The notes under the pieces were generated by a model. That model saw nothing but the letters and a program-made list of their open reading frames with translations, had not been told where the DNA came from and did no database searches. From contig JAJFGL010000034.1 of NCBI GenBank assembly GCA_021776135.1, forward strand, positions 43,182 to 107,181: DNA of 64,000 nucleotides. The letters are read 5' to 3'. This document shows, piece after piece, positions 18,418-28,400 of this stretch. Within the stretch, counting starts at the first letter, position 1. Every line of letters starts with the position of its first letter. The DNA comes from Kiloniellaceae bacterium (GTDB lineage Bacteria > Pseudomonadota > Alphaproteobacteria > Kiloniellales > J153). A program made the position numbers and the translations under genes.

Positions 18418-20262
18418 TTAATCGACGATGTGATAGACGGGCGCCTTCTCCATGGCCCATTCTCCGGATTCCCGGTCGTAGCGGGACAGGGTGAAGCAGT
18501 GCCAATCGTTGTCGTCCAGCTTGGGATGATCGGCCCGGTAGTAATACCCCGGCCAGCGGGTTTCCTTGCGGAACATGGTGTGCTGGGTCACGCACTCCGA
18601 AGCCAAGACCCGGTGCTGTAGCTCCCAGGCCCGCATGTTCTGGTGCAGGTCTTCGGCACCCAGGTAGGGCAGGTCTTCCTTCAGCATGGCCAGCAGCTCC
18701 AGCCCCCGGGTCAGCAGGGGCTCGTTGGTGGTGTAGTGGGAGCTGATGCCGGCGACGTATTCGTCCATGATCTTCTCGAGCCGTTGCAGCCCGTGCATGG
18801 GTAGCAGATAGCTCGGCGAGACGGTGCCGGCGACGATCTCGTTACGGCCGACCTCATAGTTTTCCATGGGCTGGAAAACGACCTTCTTGAGGTTCTCGTA
18901 TTCCTCTTCGCTGACCTGCGGCTGGTCGTTACCCAGGTCGTTGACGAAATTGACCGCCGCCTTGCCGGCGATGCGCCCCTCCGTGAAGGAGCCCGAGGAG
19001 AACTTGTGGGCGGTGCCGCCAATGGTGTCCCCGGCGCCGAAAAGGCCGTCGACGGTCATCATGCGGTTGTAGCCCCACTGATAGTCCGCCGGGGCATAAT
19101 CCTCCGGCCCGCTGGCCCAGGCGCCGGAACAGGTGGCGTGGGACCCCATGACGTAAGGCTCGGACGTGGTCAGTTCGGGATTGGTGTGCTTGGGGTCGAT
19201 GTTCTGGGAGGCCCAAACCACCGCCTGCCCGATGGTCATGCCGAGGAAATTCTCCCAGCCGATGGTTTCCAGGTGCGGGTCTTGGAAAGCTTCCTTGGTC
19301 ACCATGCGTATGGGGCCCCGGCCCGCCTTGACCTCTTCCAGTATGGCGTGATTGCGCAGGCAGGTCGGCACCGGGTGCCGGTCGATGTAATCCCCGACCA
19401 GTTCCTTGGTGTTTTCGTACCAATTGGATTCGTACTCATTGCCATAGGCATTTTCGGTATAGGTCTTGAGATGCAGGAAATAGGCGCCGACCGGGCCGTA
19501 GCCATCTTTGAAGCGGGTCAGGACGATGCGGTTTTCCATCTGGGTCATCTTGGCGCCGACGAGGATCGGCAAGGCGTAAGCCGAGGCGCTGCTCCAGGGC
19601 GCGTACCAGGTCCGGCCCATGCCTTCCCCGGCCGCGCGCGGCTTGAAGATGTGCGAGGCGCCGCCGGCGCCGACGATAACGGCTTTCGAGCGGAAGACGT
19701 AGTAATCGCCGGTCCGGACATTGAAGCCGACGGCCCCGGCGACCCGGTTGGCCTTGGTCTTGTCCATCAGCAGATGGGTCACCATGATCCGGTTGTAGAC
19801 CTCGGTGGCGGCCTTGCGGGCGGCCTCGGCGACGATCGGCTTATAGCTTTCGCCGTGAATCATGATCTGCCACTTGCCTTCGCGCAGATAGCGCCCGGTT
19901 TCCGGGTCCTTCATGATCGGCAGGCCCCACTCCTCGAACTTGTGGACCGTGGAGTCCACATGGCGGGCGATGTCGTAGCCGAGGTCTTCGCGCACCAGGC
20001 CCATGAGGTCGTTGCGGGCATAGCGGACATGATCCTCGGGTTGGTTCTCGTTCCACTGCATGCCCATGTAGCAGTTGATGGCGTACAAGCCCTGGGCGAC
20101 GGCGCCGCTGCGCTCGATATTCGCCTTTTCGACAATGACGATCTTTTTATCGCGGCCCCAGTATCGGGATTCGTAAGCCGCGCCGCAGCCGGCCATGCCG
20201 CCGCCTATGACCAGGATGTCCGAATCCACGAAGATCGTTTTTCTGCGCGTGAACAGGCCCAC
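18418..20262 (-). CDS. aprA: Adenylylsulfate reductase alpha subunit
   Basis: The FAD subunit of dissimilatory APS reductase; interconverts APS with sulfite and AMP in the cytoplasm. It has 614 residues. The FAD-binding fold starts at SDILVIGGGMAGCGAAYESR, and the family stretches RSGAVAQGLYAINCYMG, GAGGASHIFKPRAAGEG and WGYNRMMTVDGLFGAGD are present. The start is a GTG that shares one base with the aprB stop (TAGTG), so translation is coupled. It is the last gene of sat-aprMBA. With an aprM-type partner the complex probably works in the sulfite-oxidising direction; no qmo or dsr genes are in the window. Confidence 0.95.
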   Translation of the reverse strand: MGLFTRRKTIFVDSDILVIGGGMAGCGAAYESRYWGRDKKIVIVEKANIERSGAVAQGLYAINCYMGMQWNENQPEDHVRYARNDLMGLVREDLGYDIARHVDSTVHKFEEWGLPIMKDPETGRYLREGKWQIMIHGESYKPIVAEAARKAATEVYNRIMVTHLLMDKTKANRVAGAVGFNVRTGDYYVFRSKAVIVGAGGASHIFKPRAAGEGMGRTWYAPWSSASAYALPILVGAKMTQMENRIVLTRFKDGYGPVGAYFLHLKTYTENAYGNEYESNWYENTKELVGDYIDRHPVPTCLRNHAILEEVKAGRGPIRMVTKEAFQDPHLETIGWENFLGMTIGQAVVWASQNIDPKHTNPELTTSEPYVMGSHATCSGAWASGPEDYAPADYQWGYNRMMTVDGLFGAGDTIGGTAHKFSSGSFTEGRIAGKAAVNFVNDLGNDQPQVSEEEYENLKKVVFQPMENYEVGRNEIVAGTVSPSYLLPMHGLQRLEKIMDEYVAGISSHYTTNEPLLTRGLELLAMLKEDLPYLGAEDLHQNMRAWELQHRVLASECVTQHTMFRKETRWPGYYYRADHPKLDDNDWHCFTLSRYDRESGEWAMEKAPVYHIVD

Positions 20263-20723
20263 TAGACCACTCCCTGCTTGAGTTGATCCGGCGTGAGCGC
20301 GGGCAACTTATCGATGTTAAGCGCCTCGGGTTCGTGCGCCAGTTCCTGGGATTTGAAGGCATCCGGATTGGGCGCCGCGTACTCGGACGCCGATTTGATC
20401 GATCCCCATGGGGTGGTGCGGATGGGGGACTCGAAGTTTTTTTCGTGGCCGTTGCGGAACTTGATCTTCCAGGAAATGGTGCCTTTCTCCGGCTCGCGGA
20501 GCACGCGGACGCTGTGGCCCATGGGCGCGAAGTCGGCGTAACCGCGGCAGTCGATGGCGTTCTGCGGACAGGCCTTCACGCAGGAATAGCACTCCCAGCA
20601 CATAGAGGGTTCGATGTTATAGGCGCGGCGGTAGGTGGTATCGATGTGCATGATGTTGGACGGGCAGATATCGACGCAGTGTCCGCAGCCGTCGCAACGA
20701 GTCATATAAACGAATGTCGGCAT
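20262..20723 (-). CDS. aprB: Adenylylsulfate reductase beta subunit
   Basis: The iron-sulfur subunit of APS reductase, 153 residues. Two [4Fe-4S] motifs are visible: C10, C13, C16 and C20 (CDGCGHCVDICP) and C42, C45, C48 and C52 (CWECYSCVKACP). The C-terminal tail that wraps around AprA is present. It lies between aprM (43 bp upstream) and aprA (1-base overlap). Confidence 0.95.
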   Translation of the reverse strand: MPTFVYMTRCDGCGHCVDICPSNIMHIDTTYRRAYNIEPSMCWECYSCVKACPQNAIDCRGYADFAPMGHSVRVLREPEKGTISWKIKFRNGHEKNFESPIRTTPWGSIKSASEYAAPNPDAFKSQELAHEPEALNIDKLPALTPDQLKQGVV

Positions 20724-20766
20724 GATAGTCCGTTATCTCCTATATCGAAGACCGATTCTGGGCCGG

Positions 20767-21552
20767 CTAATAATGTCGGGGGTCTTGGCGGGGATCGCCG
20801 AAGATTTTCGGTTTGTCGGCGGGGGCCGGCAAGTTGCTCCGCGAGCCGTTGGCGTTTTCCACCCGCTTCTGGAACGCCGCCGCGGGTTTGAAAAACATAT
20901 GTGAGAATTTGGACCAGGGAATGGACCCGAACAGCACTGTCGAGGCCAGCAGGTACAAACCGAGGAAAATATTGGCCGGGGCGCCGCCCACCGCCTGAAC
21001 AAAGGCCCAGATAAGGCCAAGGGTCACGCTGGCGAGAAGCGAAAGGATGAACAGATCGGCGCGCACGATGCGGAAAGGCGAGTTGCCCTCGGCGACGACA
21101 TCGACCCGGATGAAAAACCAGAACCAGTAGCCGCCGCCGCAAACCGCCAGGGCCCCCAGGGTCCAAAGCAGTGGCCATATGGCGGGCGTTGGGGTGGCGG
21201 GCGTGGAAAAGAAGAACACCATGACGAGGGTCGCGATCAGATAAGCCACGAAGCCGTACATGGTCAAAAGGTGGGCGATTCTACGCCGCTCGTTGCAGAA
21301 TTCGGCGGAGGTCAGAACCTCCACGGCGCCGGTTTGTATCGCCAGGGACACCATTTTCACGATGCCGACCGGTTGTGTCCCTTTTTTCTCCGCCTTGCGC
21401 CAAGCGTTGAAAAAGTACTTGGCGCTTTTCTTGTGCGCGACGTCGAACAAGGTGCCGCCCACGACCAGGAAAATCATGACCGCGACGTAAGTCTGCATGA
21501 TCGCAGGCGATACCGACGCCGAAAGCTCGGCGAAAGGATTGCTGGTGAACAT
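20767..21552 (-). CDS. aprM: AprM-like membrane subunit of APS reductase
   Basis: A 261-residue membrane protein with about six hydrophobic segments (first TYVAVMIFLVVGGTLFDVA, last FLGLYLLASTVLFGSI). The pattern and its place just before aprBA match the AprM anchor of sulfur-oxidising bacteria, which passes electrons from AprBA to the quinone pool. Parts resemble the NarI/HmeC-type cytochrome b fold (SKFSHMFFKPAAAF near the end). Identification relies on context as much as on sequence. Confidence 0.75.
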   Translation of the reverse strand: MFTSNPFAELSASVSPAIMQTYVAVMIFLVVGGTLFDVAHKKSAKYFFNAWRKAEKKGTQPVGIVKMVSLAIQTGAVEVLTSAEFCNERRRIAHLLTMYGFVAYLIATLVMVFFFSTPATPTPAIWPLLWTLGALAVCGGGYWFWFFIRVDVVAEGNSPFRIVRADLFILSLLASVTLGLIWAFVQAVGGAPANIFLGLYLLASTVLFGSIPWSKFSHMFFKPAAAFQKRVENANGSRSNLPAPADKPKIFGDPRQDPRHY

Positions 21553-21703
21553 TCGTCTTACCCCAATGTTAGCCAGTTATTATCATCGTTAGGACCGATG
21601 GCATGGCCTACCCATATTTTTACTACGGTTTCGCTTGGCTCCCATTGAGTGGCCCTGTTTTAAGATTAGCCTATAACCGGCCCTGATTCCATAGACTTGT
21701 GCC

Positions 21704-22894
21704 TCACCCGGTTCGCGGCCGGTCGTAGTAAGCTTGCAACACGGCGAGCACTTCGGGGCGGCTGAATTCCACCGGCACCTCCTCGCGCTTGGCGAACATT
21801 TCGCGCAGCCGGGTGCCCGAGATGGCGAGCCGGCGCGCCTCGCCGTGGGGACAGGTGCGGTTCGTCGCCATGCCGCCGCAGTCGAAGCAGTAAAAGGTGA
21901 TGCCGATCTTGAGCGCCTGGGTGTGCAGGCTGCCCGCTGGAATTTCGTCGAATAACTTGTGGGCGTCGAAAGGCCCGTAATAGTCGCCGACGCCGGCATG
22001 GTCGCGCCCCACGACCAGGTGCGAGCAGCCGAAGTTCTGCCGGAACAGGGCGTGAAGCAGGGCTTCGCGCGGGCCGGCGTAGCGCATCTCGATTGGATAG
22101 CCGGCCTGGATCGCCGTGCCCGGCACGAAATAATTCTCGACCAAAGCGTCGATGGCATCGACCCGGACCTGGGCCGGGATGTCCCCGGACTTGAGTGCCC
22201 CCAGCACCTGATGGATCAGGATTCCATCGCAGACCTCGATGGCGATCTTGGCCAGGTATTCATGGCTGCGGTGCATGGGATTGCGGGTCTGGAAGGCGGC
22301 GACCCGCGACCAGCCCTTGTCCAGAAACATGGCGCGGGTTTCGGCCGGACGGAAATAAAGGCCCTTGTAGGTTTCCGGGAAATCGCCTTCCGAGAGGACC
22401 GTGACCGGGCCCGCCAGGTTCATCGCGCCCTGTTGCAGCACTTTTTGCACGCCCGGATGGGCCTCGTCCGCAGTGCGGTAGACCTCCACACATTCGAATT
22501 GCTTATCGATGGCGTAGATTTCGGCCACGGTCATGGTGCCGAGCAGCGCCCCGCCTTGCCCGTCGGTAAGCGCAACCTCCTCGCCGATGGCGAGAGCGCC
22601 GGCGGTGTCCCGGTCGGCCGAGAGGGTAATGGGAATGGGCCAGAACACGCCTGTGTCCAGTTTCATATCGCGGCAGACGCCGCGCCAATCGGCCTCGCCC
22701 ATGAAGCCGTTCAGGGGCGTGTAGGCGCCCATGCCGAGCATGAAGAGGTCGGAGACCTCCCGGCTGGTCAGGGGGATGCGTTTGAGAGTTCCGGCGCGTT
22801 TCTGGGCCTCGGCGCGCGCCTCCTCGCCGAGCAGCAGCGGCCGCAACTCGCCGGACCCATGCGGCGGCACCAGCTTGGCCAAGACCTCCCCCAT
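21704..22894 (-). CDS. sat: Sulfate adenylyltransferase (ATP sulfurylase)
   Basis: Interconverts APS plus pyrophosphate and sulfate plus ATP; in sulfur oxidisers it makes ATP from the APS produced by AprBA. The 396-residue protein carries the active-site [11 protein letters not shown], the [20 protein letters not shown] segment, [12 protein letters not shown] and a C-terminal CxxC-type cluster (FYCFDCGG ... RTCPHG). This is the homo-oligomeric Sat type, not CysDN. It is the first gene of the leftward sat-aprMBA run, 151 bp ahead of aprM, and diverges from the CysH-like gene. Confidence 0.95.
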   Translation of the reverse strand: MGEVLAKLVPPHGSGELRPLLLGEEARAEAQKRAGTLKRIPLTSREVSDLFMLGMGAYTPLNGFMGEADWRGVCRDMKLDTGVFWPIPITLSADRDTAGALAIGEEVALTDGQGGALLGTMTVAEIYAIDKQFECVEVYRTADEAHPGVQKVLQQGAMNLAGPVTVLSEGDFPETYKGLYFRPAETRAMFLDKGWSRVAAFQTRNPMHRSHEYLAKIAIEVCDGILIHQVLGALKSGDIPAQVRVDAIDALVENYFVPGTAIQAGYPIEMRYAGPREALLHALFRQNFGCSHLVVGRDHAGVGDYYGPFDAHKLFDEIPAGSLHTQALKIGITFYCFDCGGMATNRTCPHGEARRLAISGTRLREMFAKREEVPVEFSRPEVLAVLQAYYDRPRTG

Positions 22895-23039
22895 TCCATT
22901 TTATTTTCATGGCGCTTGAACACGCCAATCGCCTATTTTTGTAAGCGGTTGAAGAATGTGCGTCCAGGGGATAAGTAGGTATCGGGTCCTTTGTATGCGA
23001 TCCGGACACCGGCCATTTCGAGGAGCGAAGCCTGGCTTC

Positions 23040-23660
23040 ATGTCTGTTTTTCAAAATATCAGATCGGTCAGCGCGTCTCTTTCCACGCCGGATCTCCTGC
23101 GCTATCTGATCGAGGAAAAGTTCCCTGGGAAAACCCTGGTGACCGCCTCCCTCAAGGCGCCGAGCGTGGCGGTCTTGAAAATGGTGGCCGACATCGACCC
23201 GGCCACCCCGGTGGTGTTTTGCGTGCGCGGATTTCAATTCCCGGAAAGCGCCGTGTACCGCAAGCGCATCGTCGATCTGTTGGGCCTAACCAAGGTGAGC
23301 CAGTCCAGCGGCGGCGAGGCCGAGGTTCTGGCCGGCGACCTGGATCACAGCGAGCGCATGTGGGTGGAGACCGAGAACCTGCTGGGAAGCAGTTACGAGA
23401 TCGTCCATCTAAACCGCAGCCTGGCGCCCTACGATTGCTGGATTTCGGCGGTCTATCACGTTCCGGAACAAACCGCCGCGAAACACCGGGTCGAGGTGGA
23501 AAGCCGCCTGATTCGCGTCAATCCCTTGATCCGCTGGAGCAAGCACGACATTCGCGCCTTCATGCGCGAAAACGCCTTGCCGTTCCATCCGCGCGCCCTC
23601 CGGCGGGCCCCGGAACCGCCCTTGGCGGCCCAGCCCGTTCCATCTTCTTATAATTATTGA
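23040..23660 (+). CDS. CysH-like protein without catalytic cysteines
   Basis: A 206-residue protein related to the PAPS/APS reductase fold: TLVTASLKAPSVAVLKMVAD at the nucleotide loop, TPVVFCVRGFQFPES, YDCWISAVYH, and RVNPLIRWSKHDIRAFMREN near the end. Only two cysteines remain. The CysH active-site ECGLH and the iron-sulfur CC/CxxC pairs are absent, and the protein stops soon after LPFHPRAL. The ATG at 23040 is chosen; a frame extension to 22956 lacks family sequence. It diverges from sat across 145 bp. It is unlikely to be a working assimilatory reductase; a binding or regulatory role is possible. Confidence 0.65.
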   Translation: MSVFQNIRSVSASLSTPDLLRYLIEEKFPGKTLVTASLKAPSVAVLKMVADIDPATPVVFCVRGFQFPESAVYRKRIVDLLGLTKVSQSSGGEAEVLAGDLDHSERMWVETENLLGSSYEIVHLNRSLAPYDCWISAVYHVPEQTAAKHRVEVESRLIRVNPLIRWSKHDIRAFMRENALPFHPRALRRAPEPPLAAQPVPSSYNY

Positions 23661-23829
23661 CCCTTTCTGGCTAAGGCTTGTTAGGCCTGACGCTTCCTTA
23701 ATGGCTCGAATGCGATGGGTCTGTGTCATTTCCGGGCTCACGCGCCGGCCTTAAGACCGTGTTTGCCCTCCCCGCGCGATGCTGGGGATCGCCGCCTTTC
23801 TCCGGCGCCCGCAATCGTGGAGGTCCGCC

Positions 23830-24438
23830 ATGAAGCCGATATTCAAGCCCAAACTAGCCCTGGTTCTCGCCCTGCCCCTGGCCCTCGCCCTGCCCCTGGC
23901 CCTCGCGGCGGCGCCGCTCAGCGCCCAGGAAATGCCGGCTCCAGGCACCCAAGCCCCTTTGCCGGGGGACATCGTCATCAAGGACTTCGTCTTGACCCGC
24001 GCCATAGAAGCGCGCGAACCGATCGATATGGTCGAGGATTTCACCCTCGCCGACGAGACGGGCTACGCCTATTTCCGGGTCTTCAACGACGGCCCGCCGG
24101 CGCGCATGACCGCCGTGTGGATGTACCGGGGCCAGACCCACGCCACGGTCGAGCTGACCGTCGGCACCGCCGAGGGATGGCGCACCTGGAGCAGCGCCAA
24201 CTTGAAGCCCGGCGACTGGAGCGTGCAGCTGCGCGATGCCGGCGGCACGCTTCTGGCCGAACGCAGCTTCGCCGTGGTCTCGGAGTTCGCCGAAGACAGC
24301 GCCTTGGACGCGCCGGGGCATGGCCTGGTCCCGGCCGGCAACCGCTTCGACGACGGGGCCGCGCAACAGGCCGAAGACTGGCCTGAGCTAGAAGGCTCGG
24401 ACTACCCGCAAATGGAATCGGAAGAAATCGATGGCTAA
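23830..24438 (+). CDS. DUF2914 domain protein, exported
   Basis: A 202-residue protein with a signal peptide, then a DUF2914-like domain (AYFRVFNDGPPARMTAVWMY, then ELTVGTAEGWRTWSS and KPGDWSVQLRDAGG). The signal peptide's hydrophobic core is built from an 18-bp tandem repeat (ctcgccctgcccctggcc, 23866-23901, plus a partial third unit), encoding LALPLALALPLALA. The ATG at 23830 follows GGAGG with good spacing. The C-terminus is acidic. Function unknown, probably periplasmic. Confidence 0.7.
   Translation: MKPIFKPKLALVLALPLALALPLALAAAPLSAQEMPAPGTQAPLPGDIVIKDFVLTRAIEAREPIDMVEDFTLADETGYAYFRVFNDGPPARMTAVWMYRGQTHATVELTVGTAEGWRTWSSANLKPGDWSVQLRDAGGTLLAERSFAVVSEFAEDSALDAPGHGLVPAGNRFDDGAAQQAEDWPELEGSDYPQMESEEIDG
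23866..23906 (+). repeat. 18-bp tandem repeat within a signal peptide
   Basis: Two full units of ctcgccctgcccctggcc plus ctcgc. It lengthens the hydrophobic core of the signal peptide in six-residue steps and is a likely site of slippage. Confidence 0.85.
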
Positions 24439-24442
24439 GGCT

Positions 24443-25093
24443 CTAGCGCTCGTCGCCCTCGCCCGCGCTGCCGCCGCCTAGGGCATCGAACTCGGCCTCG
24501 TAATGGGGATCGACCAGGGACACCTCGGTCACCACCCCCTGAGCATCGACCATTTGCCATTGGCGCAGGGATAGTGGCCGGTCCTCGAACACCAGGGTCA
24601 CGGCGCCGATGTCCGGGTTGGCGGCATTGCGCAGGGTCACGCGCAGGGTGCCGCGCGCCTGGGCGACCTTCTCGACCCGCATGTCATCGGATAGCTGCAC
24701 CTGCTCGCGGATCAGGAACCACAGGGGCGTCTCCGCCAAGGGCAGGAAGCTCGCCTCCTTCAATTCGCGGTCATAGAACAACAGGGTCCGGCCATTGGCG
24801 ATCAGCAGCGCCGGCACCGGCGGGTCGTAGTCGAAACGCATCCGGCCGGGCCGCTGAACCAAAACCTGCCCTTCCGCATAGGTCCCGTTCGAGGACACCT
24901 GCACGAAGCGCGCCCGCAGGGTGGAGATGGTGTTCAGATAGCCAAGCGCGCGTTCGACATTGGCGCTGTCCTCGGGCGAGAGCGCCGCCGCGCGCGAGGC
25001 GGCGGGCGCGGTTGCGTGGGCGGCGACCATGAGCAGGGCCGCGAAAAGATATCGAAGGGATGAGATCGACAAGATCGGATACCGCCTGAACAT
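24443..25093 (-). CDS. lolA: Outer-membrane lipoprotein carrier LolA, altered C-terminus
   Basis: A periplasmic chaperone carrying lipoproteins from the LolCDE complex to the outer membrane. It has 216 residues: signal peptide to about ASRAAA, then the LolA fold (LGYLNTISTLRARFVQVSSN, RPGRMRFDYDPP, RTLLFYDRELKEASF). After EVSLVDPHY the usual family ending is missing; instead the protein reads EAEFDALGGGSAGEGDER, nearly identical to a segment of the neighbouring FtsK. The last 52 bp are therefore a copy of ftsK sequence. Whether the chimeric protein works is unknown. Neighbour order lolA-ftsK is the usual one but is interrupted here by the Avs-like gene. Confidence 0.88.
   Translation of the reverse strand: MFRRYPILSISSLRYLFAALLMVAAHATAPAASRAAALSPEDSANVERALGYLNTISTLRARFVQVSSNGTYAEGQVLVQRPGRMRFDYDPPVPALLIANGRTLLFYDRELKEASFLPLAETPLWFLIREQVQLSDDMRVEKVAQARGTLRVTLRNAANPDIGAVTLVFEDRPLSLRQWQMVDAQGVVTEVSLVDPHYEAEFDALGGGSAGEGDER
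24448..24499 (-). repeat. 52-bp copy of ftsK sequence at the lolA 3' end
   Basis: These 52 bases match 30554-30605 inside ftsK with one difference, in the same orientation and reading frame. They encode AEFDALGGG(S/N)AGEGDE in both genes. The direct repeats flank the Avs-like insertion and the ftsK 3' fragments. Confidence 0.9.
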
Positions 25094-25403
25094 GGAGACT
25101 AAATGTAATACGCGCGCCGGGGATTTTCATCCCCTAACGGCGATTGGGTCGCGCGGCCAGGACCTAATATAATTAGGCAGGGGGGTATCCTCTGTCATGG
25201 ACTCATTCATCGGTGCCGCAAATGGCGGTCCGATTGAAGCCCAGAACCGTACCTATAGTGAATAGGGTAAGTTATATCGACTGCAAGCCCGCCTTGCGCA
25301 AACTATACCGTCCCATAAAATCATTGTTTGTGCTAAAAATAAATCTTTCCGAATGAAGTCCGCTTGGAAAATAAATATGCGCATTTGTCTGTGGGGGTGA
25401 TCT
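25094..25403. other. Intergenic, start of the Avs-bearing insertion
   Basis: GC-rich up to about 25160, then clearly more AT-rich. It contains no credible gene. It must hold the lolA promoter region (leftward; lolA may otherwise be driven from ftsK in relatives) and the promoter of the Avs-like gene. No transposase, integrase or tRNA is present. Confidence 0.6.
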
Positions 25404-28400
25404 TTGCCAATAGAATGGAACAAACTTCGCATTTGGGATGGATCGCAAAATACTGCCTTTGAGAAACTGGTCTGTCAGTTGGCAGAATACGAGCCAATAC
25501 CGCCGGGCAGCAAATTTGTTCCAAAGGGCGCACCTGATGCGGGGGTTGAGTGTTTCTGGAAACTCCCAACAGGTCAGGAACATGGATGGCAGGCCAAGTT
25601 CTTCACATCCTCGCCGTCATCGTCACAATGGGGACAGCTAGATTCCTCGGTAAAGACGGCTCTTGAGAAGCACCCCGCCCTGACCGAGTACACGATTTGC
25701 TTGCCTGTCGACCGTGCGGACGCGCGGCTCGATGGCAGCAAGTCATTTCTCGATCGCTGGGACGAACGTGTCGCTAAGTGGATCGGCTGGGCTGCAAAAG
25801 AAAGCATGCACGTCAACTTTCGCTACTGGGGAGCCCACGAGATAGCCGAGAGATTATCCCGCGATGTGCATCGGGGCAGGCACTTCTTTTGGTTTCAAAC
25901 GGAGCTTTTCGCACCGGTCTGGTTTCAGCAACGATTGGACGAAGCTATTGCTGCAGTCGGCCCCCGGTATACTCCTGAACTGAATGTTGAGCTTACTATA
26001 TCGGCTGTTTTCGAAGGCCTTGCTCGGTCATCGAATTTCTTATCTCAGTTTCAAGAGGCGTACGGAAGCATAGGCAAAGCGTGGTCAAGAGGCTCGCCGC
26101 GGGCGCTAACGGAAGTTGCCCCGAAACAAGTGGACGAATTATGTCAACAGCTATCCCAGATTATCGAGATCGCCAAGAGTTATGATAGACCGGGGATTGA
26201 CCACATTGATTGGTCACTTTTGAAGCGTCAGGCAGGAGATGCGCTCAACTCCGCTTTGGAAATCGATCGCCTGACCCGTAACGCCGCGCAAAAAACCCAT
26301 GATACCAAACTCGCTGACACAAAAGAGAATACGCAAGAACGCCTCCGGGGAGATTCGCTCGACTACACGCTACATAAACTGAGGCGTATCCAATGGACAC
26401 TGAATGACTTCACGGAGTTCGTCGAGTCTGACATAGCGCGTCTAGCGAACCAACCGATGCTGTTAGTCGTCGGAGACGCGGGTAAAGGTAAGACTCATCT
26501 CTTCAGCGACGCCGCACGGAATCATGTCGAAGCCGGTGCGCCTGCGGTCCTGGTCCTTGGTGGCTCGTTCAGAAACGAAGAGCCATGGGCCCAAATCCTG
26601 CGCATGCTTAATCTTTCTTGCAATCGAGAGGAGTTTCTAGGTGCCCTGGAGTCGGCTGCGCAACTTTGTGGCAGACGAGCTATAATATTCATTGATGCTC
26701 TCAATGAGAGTGAGGGGCGCAATGCGTGGGAAACACACCTGCCGTCTATGTTAGCGTGCCTTGCTCGTCACCCATGGATTGCACTCGCTGTCAGTGTTCG
26801 AAGTTCCTACGAGAAGCTCGTAGTCTCTGATGGATTAGTACCCGATAAGCTAGTTCGGGTTATCCATGTCGGTTTCGCCGATCAAGAATATCAGGCAGCT
26901 AAGGCGTACTTTGACTTCTATGGGATTGAGTTGCCCGCCGTACCGATTCTCACTCCCGAATTTCAGAACCCGTTATTCTTACGTTGTTTCTGCCGGGGGC
27001 TTCAGAATCGGCGACTCACTAGGATCCCAACGGGAATTGCAGGCATATCGTCGGTATTCAAATTCTTTCTTGACTCCGTGAATGAGAAGCTCGCGAAGCC
27101 TAACTTCTTGGATTACGACCCCAAGTCCAATCTTGTCGGTCAGGCCATTCGGGAGTTCGCATCGCAGCTATCTCGGGTGGGGACACATGGAATTCCGCGC
27201 ATAGATGCACAATCGGTTTGTGACCGGCTGCTTCCTGAGCGCAGCTTCGACAACTCTCTTTTTCGCCACCTCTTGGCGGAGGGGGTATTGGCTGAGACCG
27301 TCTGGTATGGCGACAGTGCACAGCATCGGGAAATGATCACGTTCTCGTACGAGCGCCTTGCGGATCATCTGGTCATGCGTGAGCTCCTGTCGGAACACGT
27401 TGATCCGGACGACCCGGCTGCAGCGTTTGCTCCCGGCCAGCCGTTGGGCAAGTACTTCGACGACGAAATGGCTTGCTGGCGCAATCGCGGGTTGGCGGAA
27501 GCGCTGGCAATTCAGGGTCCAGAGATACTCGACAAAGAGATCTTTGAACTCGTTCCGGAATCCATGGACGCACGCCCAGTGTGTGAGGCATTCGTAGAAA
27601 GTCTGCTCTGGCGCGACCCAAAAACCACCTCTGACAAATGTCTTCAGTACATTAACGAGCATGTGATGTCTGATGAGGGGCTGAATCGCAAGTTGCTCGA
27701 CGTACTTCTAACGATCGCCCCTAATCCTGAACACCCTTTCAATGCGGACTTTTTGCACAAGAAATTGATGAGCCGCGGCCTAGCTCAGCGTGATGCGTGG
27801 TGGTCGATATTCCTGTACGAGGAATACGGACAGAGAGGAGCTGTCGACCGGCTAATTGACTGGGCGTGGTCAGAGTCAGAAAGGAGCCACATTTCCGATC
27901 AGTCGATACGTCTCACGGGCAAGGCATTGACCTGGTTTCTTACGACGTCGCAGCGTTCACTGCGGGACCGGGCGACAAAGGCGCTCGTATCACTATTCGC
28001 TGATCGTATCTATGTCTTGTGCGAGGTGATCCCGGATTTTGCTGAAGTCAACGATCCGTACGTTTTGGAGCGCCTCTACGCAGTGGCCTACGGCTGTGCT
28101 TTGCGGAGTAATGATCGCGACGCGAAGCGATCCCTGGCACAACTCGTGTACGATCTTGTGTTCAAAGATGGTACGCCCCCGTGCCACATTCTCCTGCGCG
28201 ACTATGCAAGAGGAGTTGTTGAAGTGGCCCTGCGCGATGGGTTCGCGCTCCAGGGTTTTAAACCGGCTCTTATCAGTCCTCCATACAAGAGTGAATGGCC
28301 CTTGGAGATCCCGCCGAAGGAGGTGGTGGAGAAGTACGGGGAGTGGACTGAGGGTATGCCTGATGAACAATGGGCGCGGGAAATGATCTATGGCTCTGTC

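Noticed and set aside
19006..20265. 419-codon plus-strand frame opposite aprA
   Set aside because: Antisense shadow; aprA is unmistakable.
23866..23906. Tandem repeat as a CRISPR or regulatory array
   Set aside because: It is a coding repeat inside a signal peptide, with no spacers.
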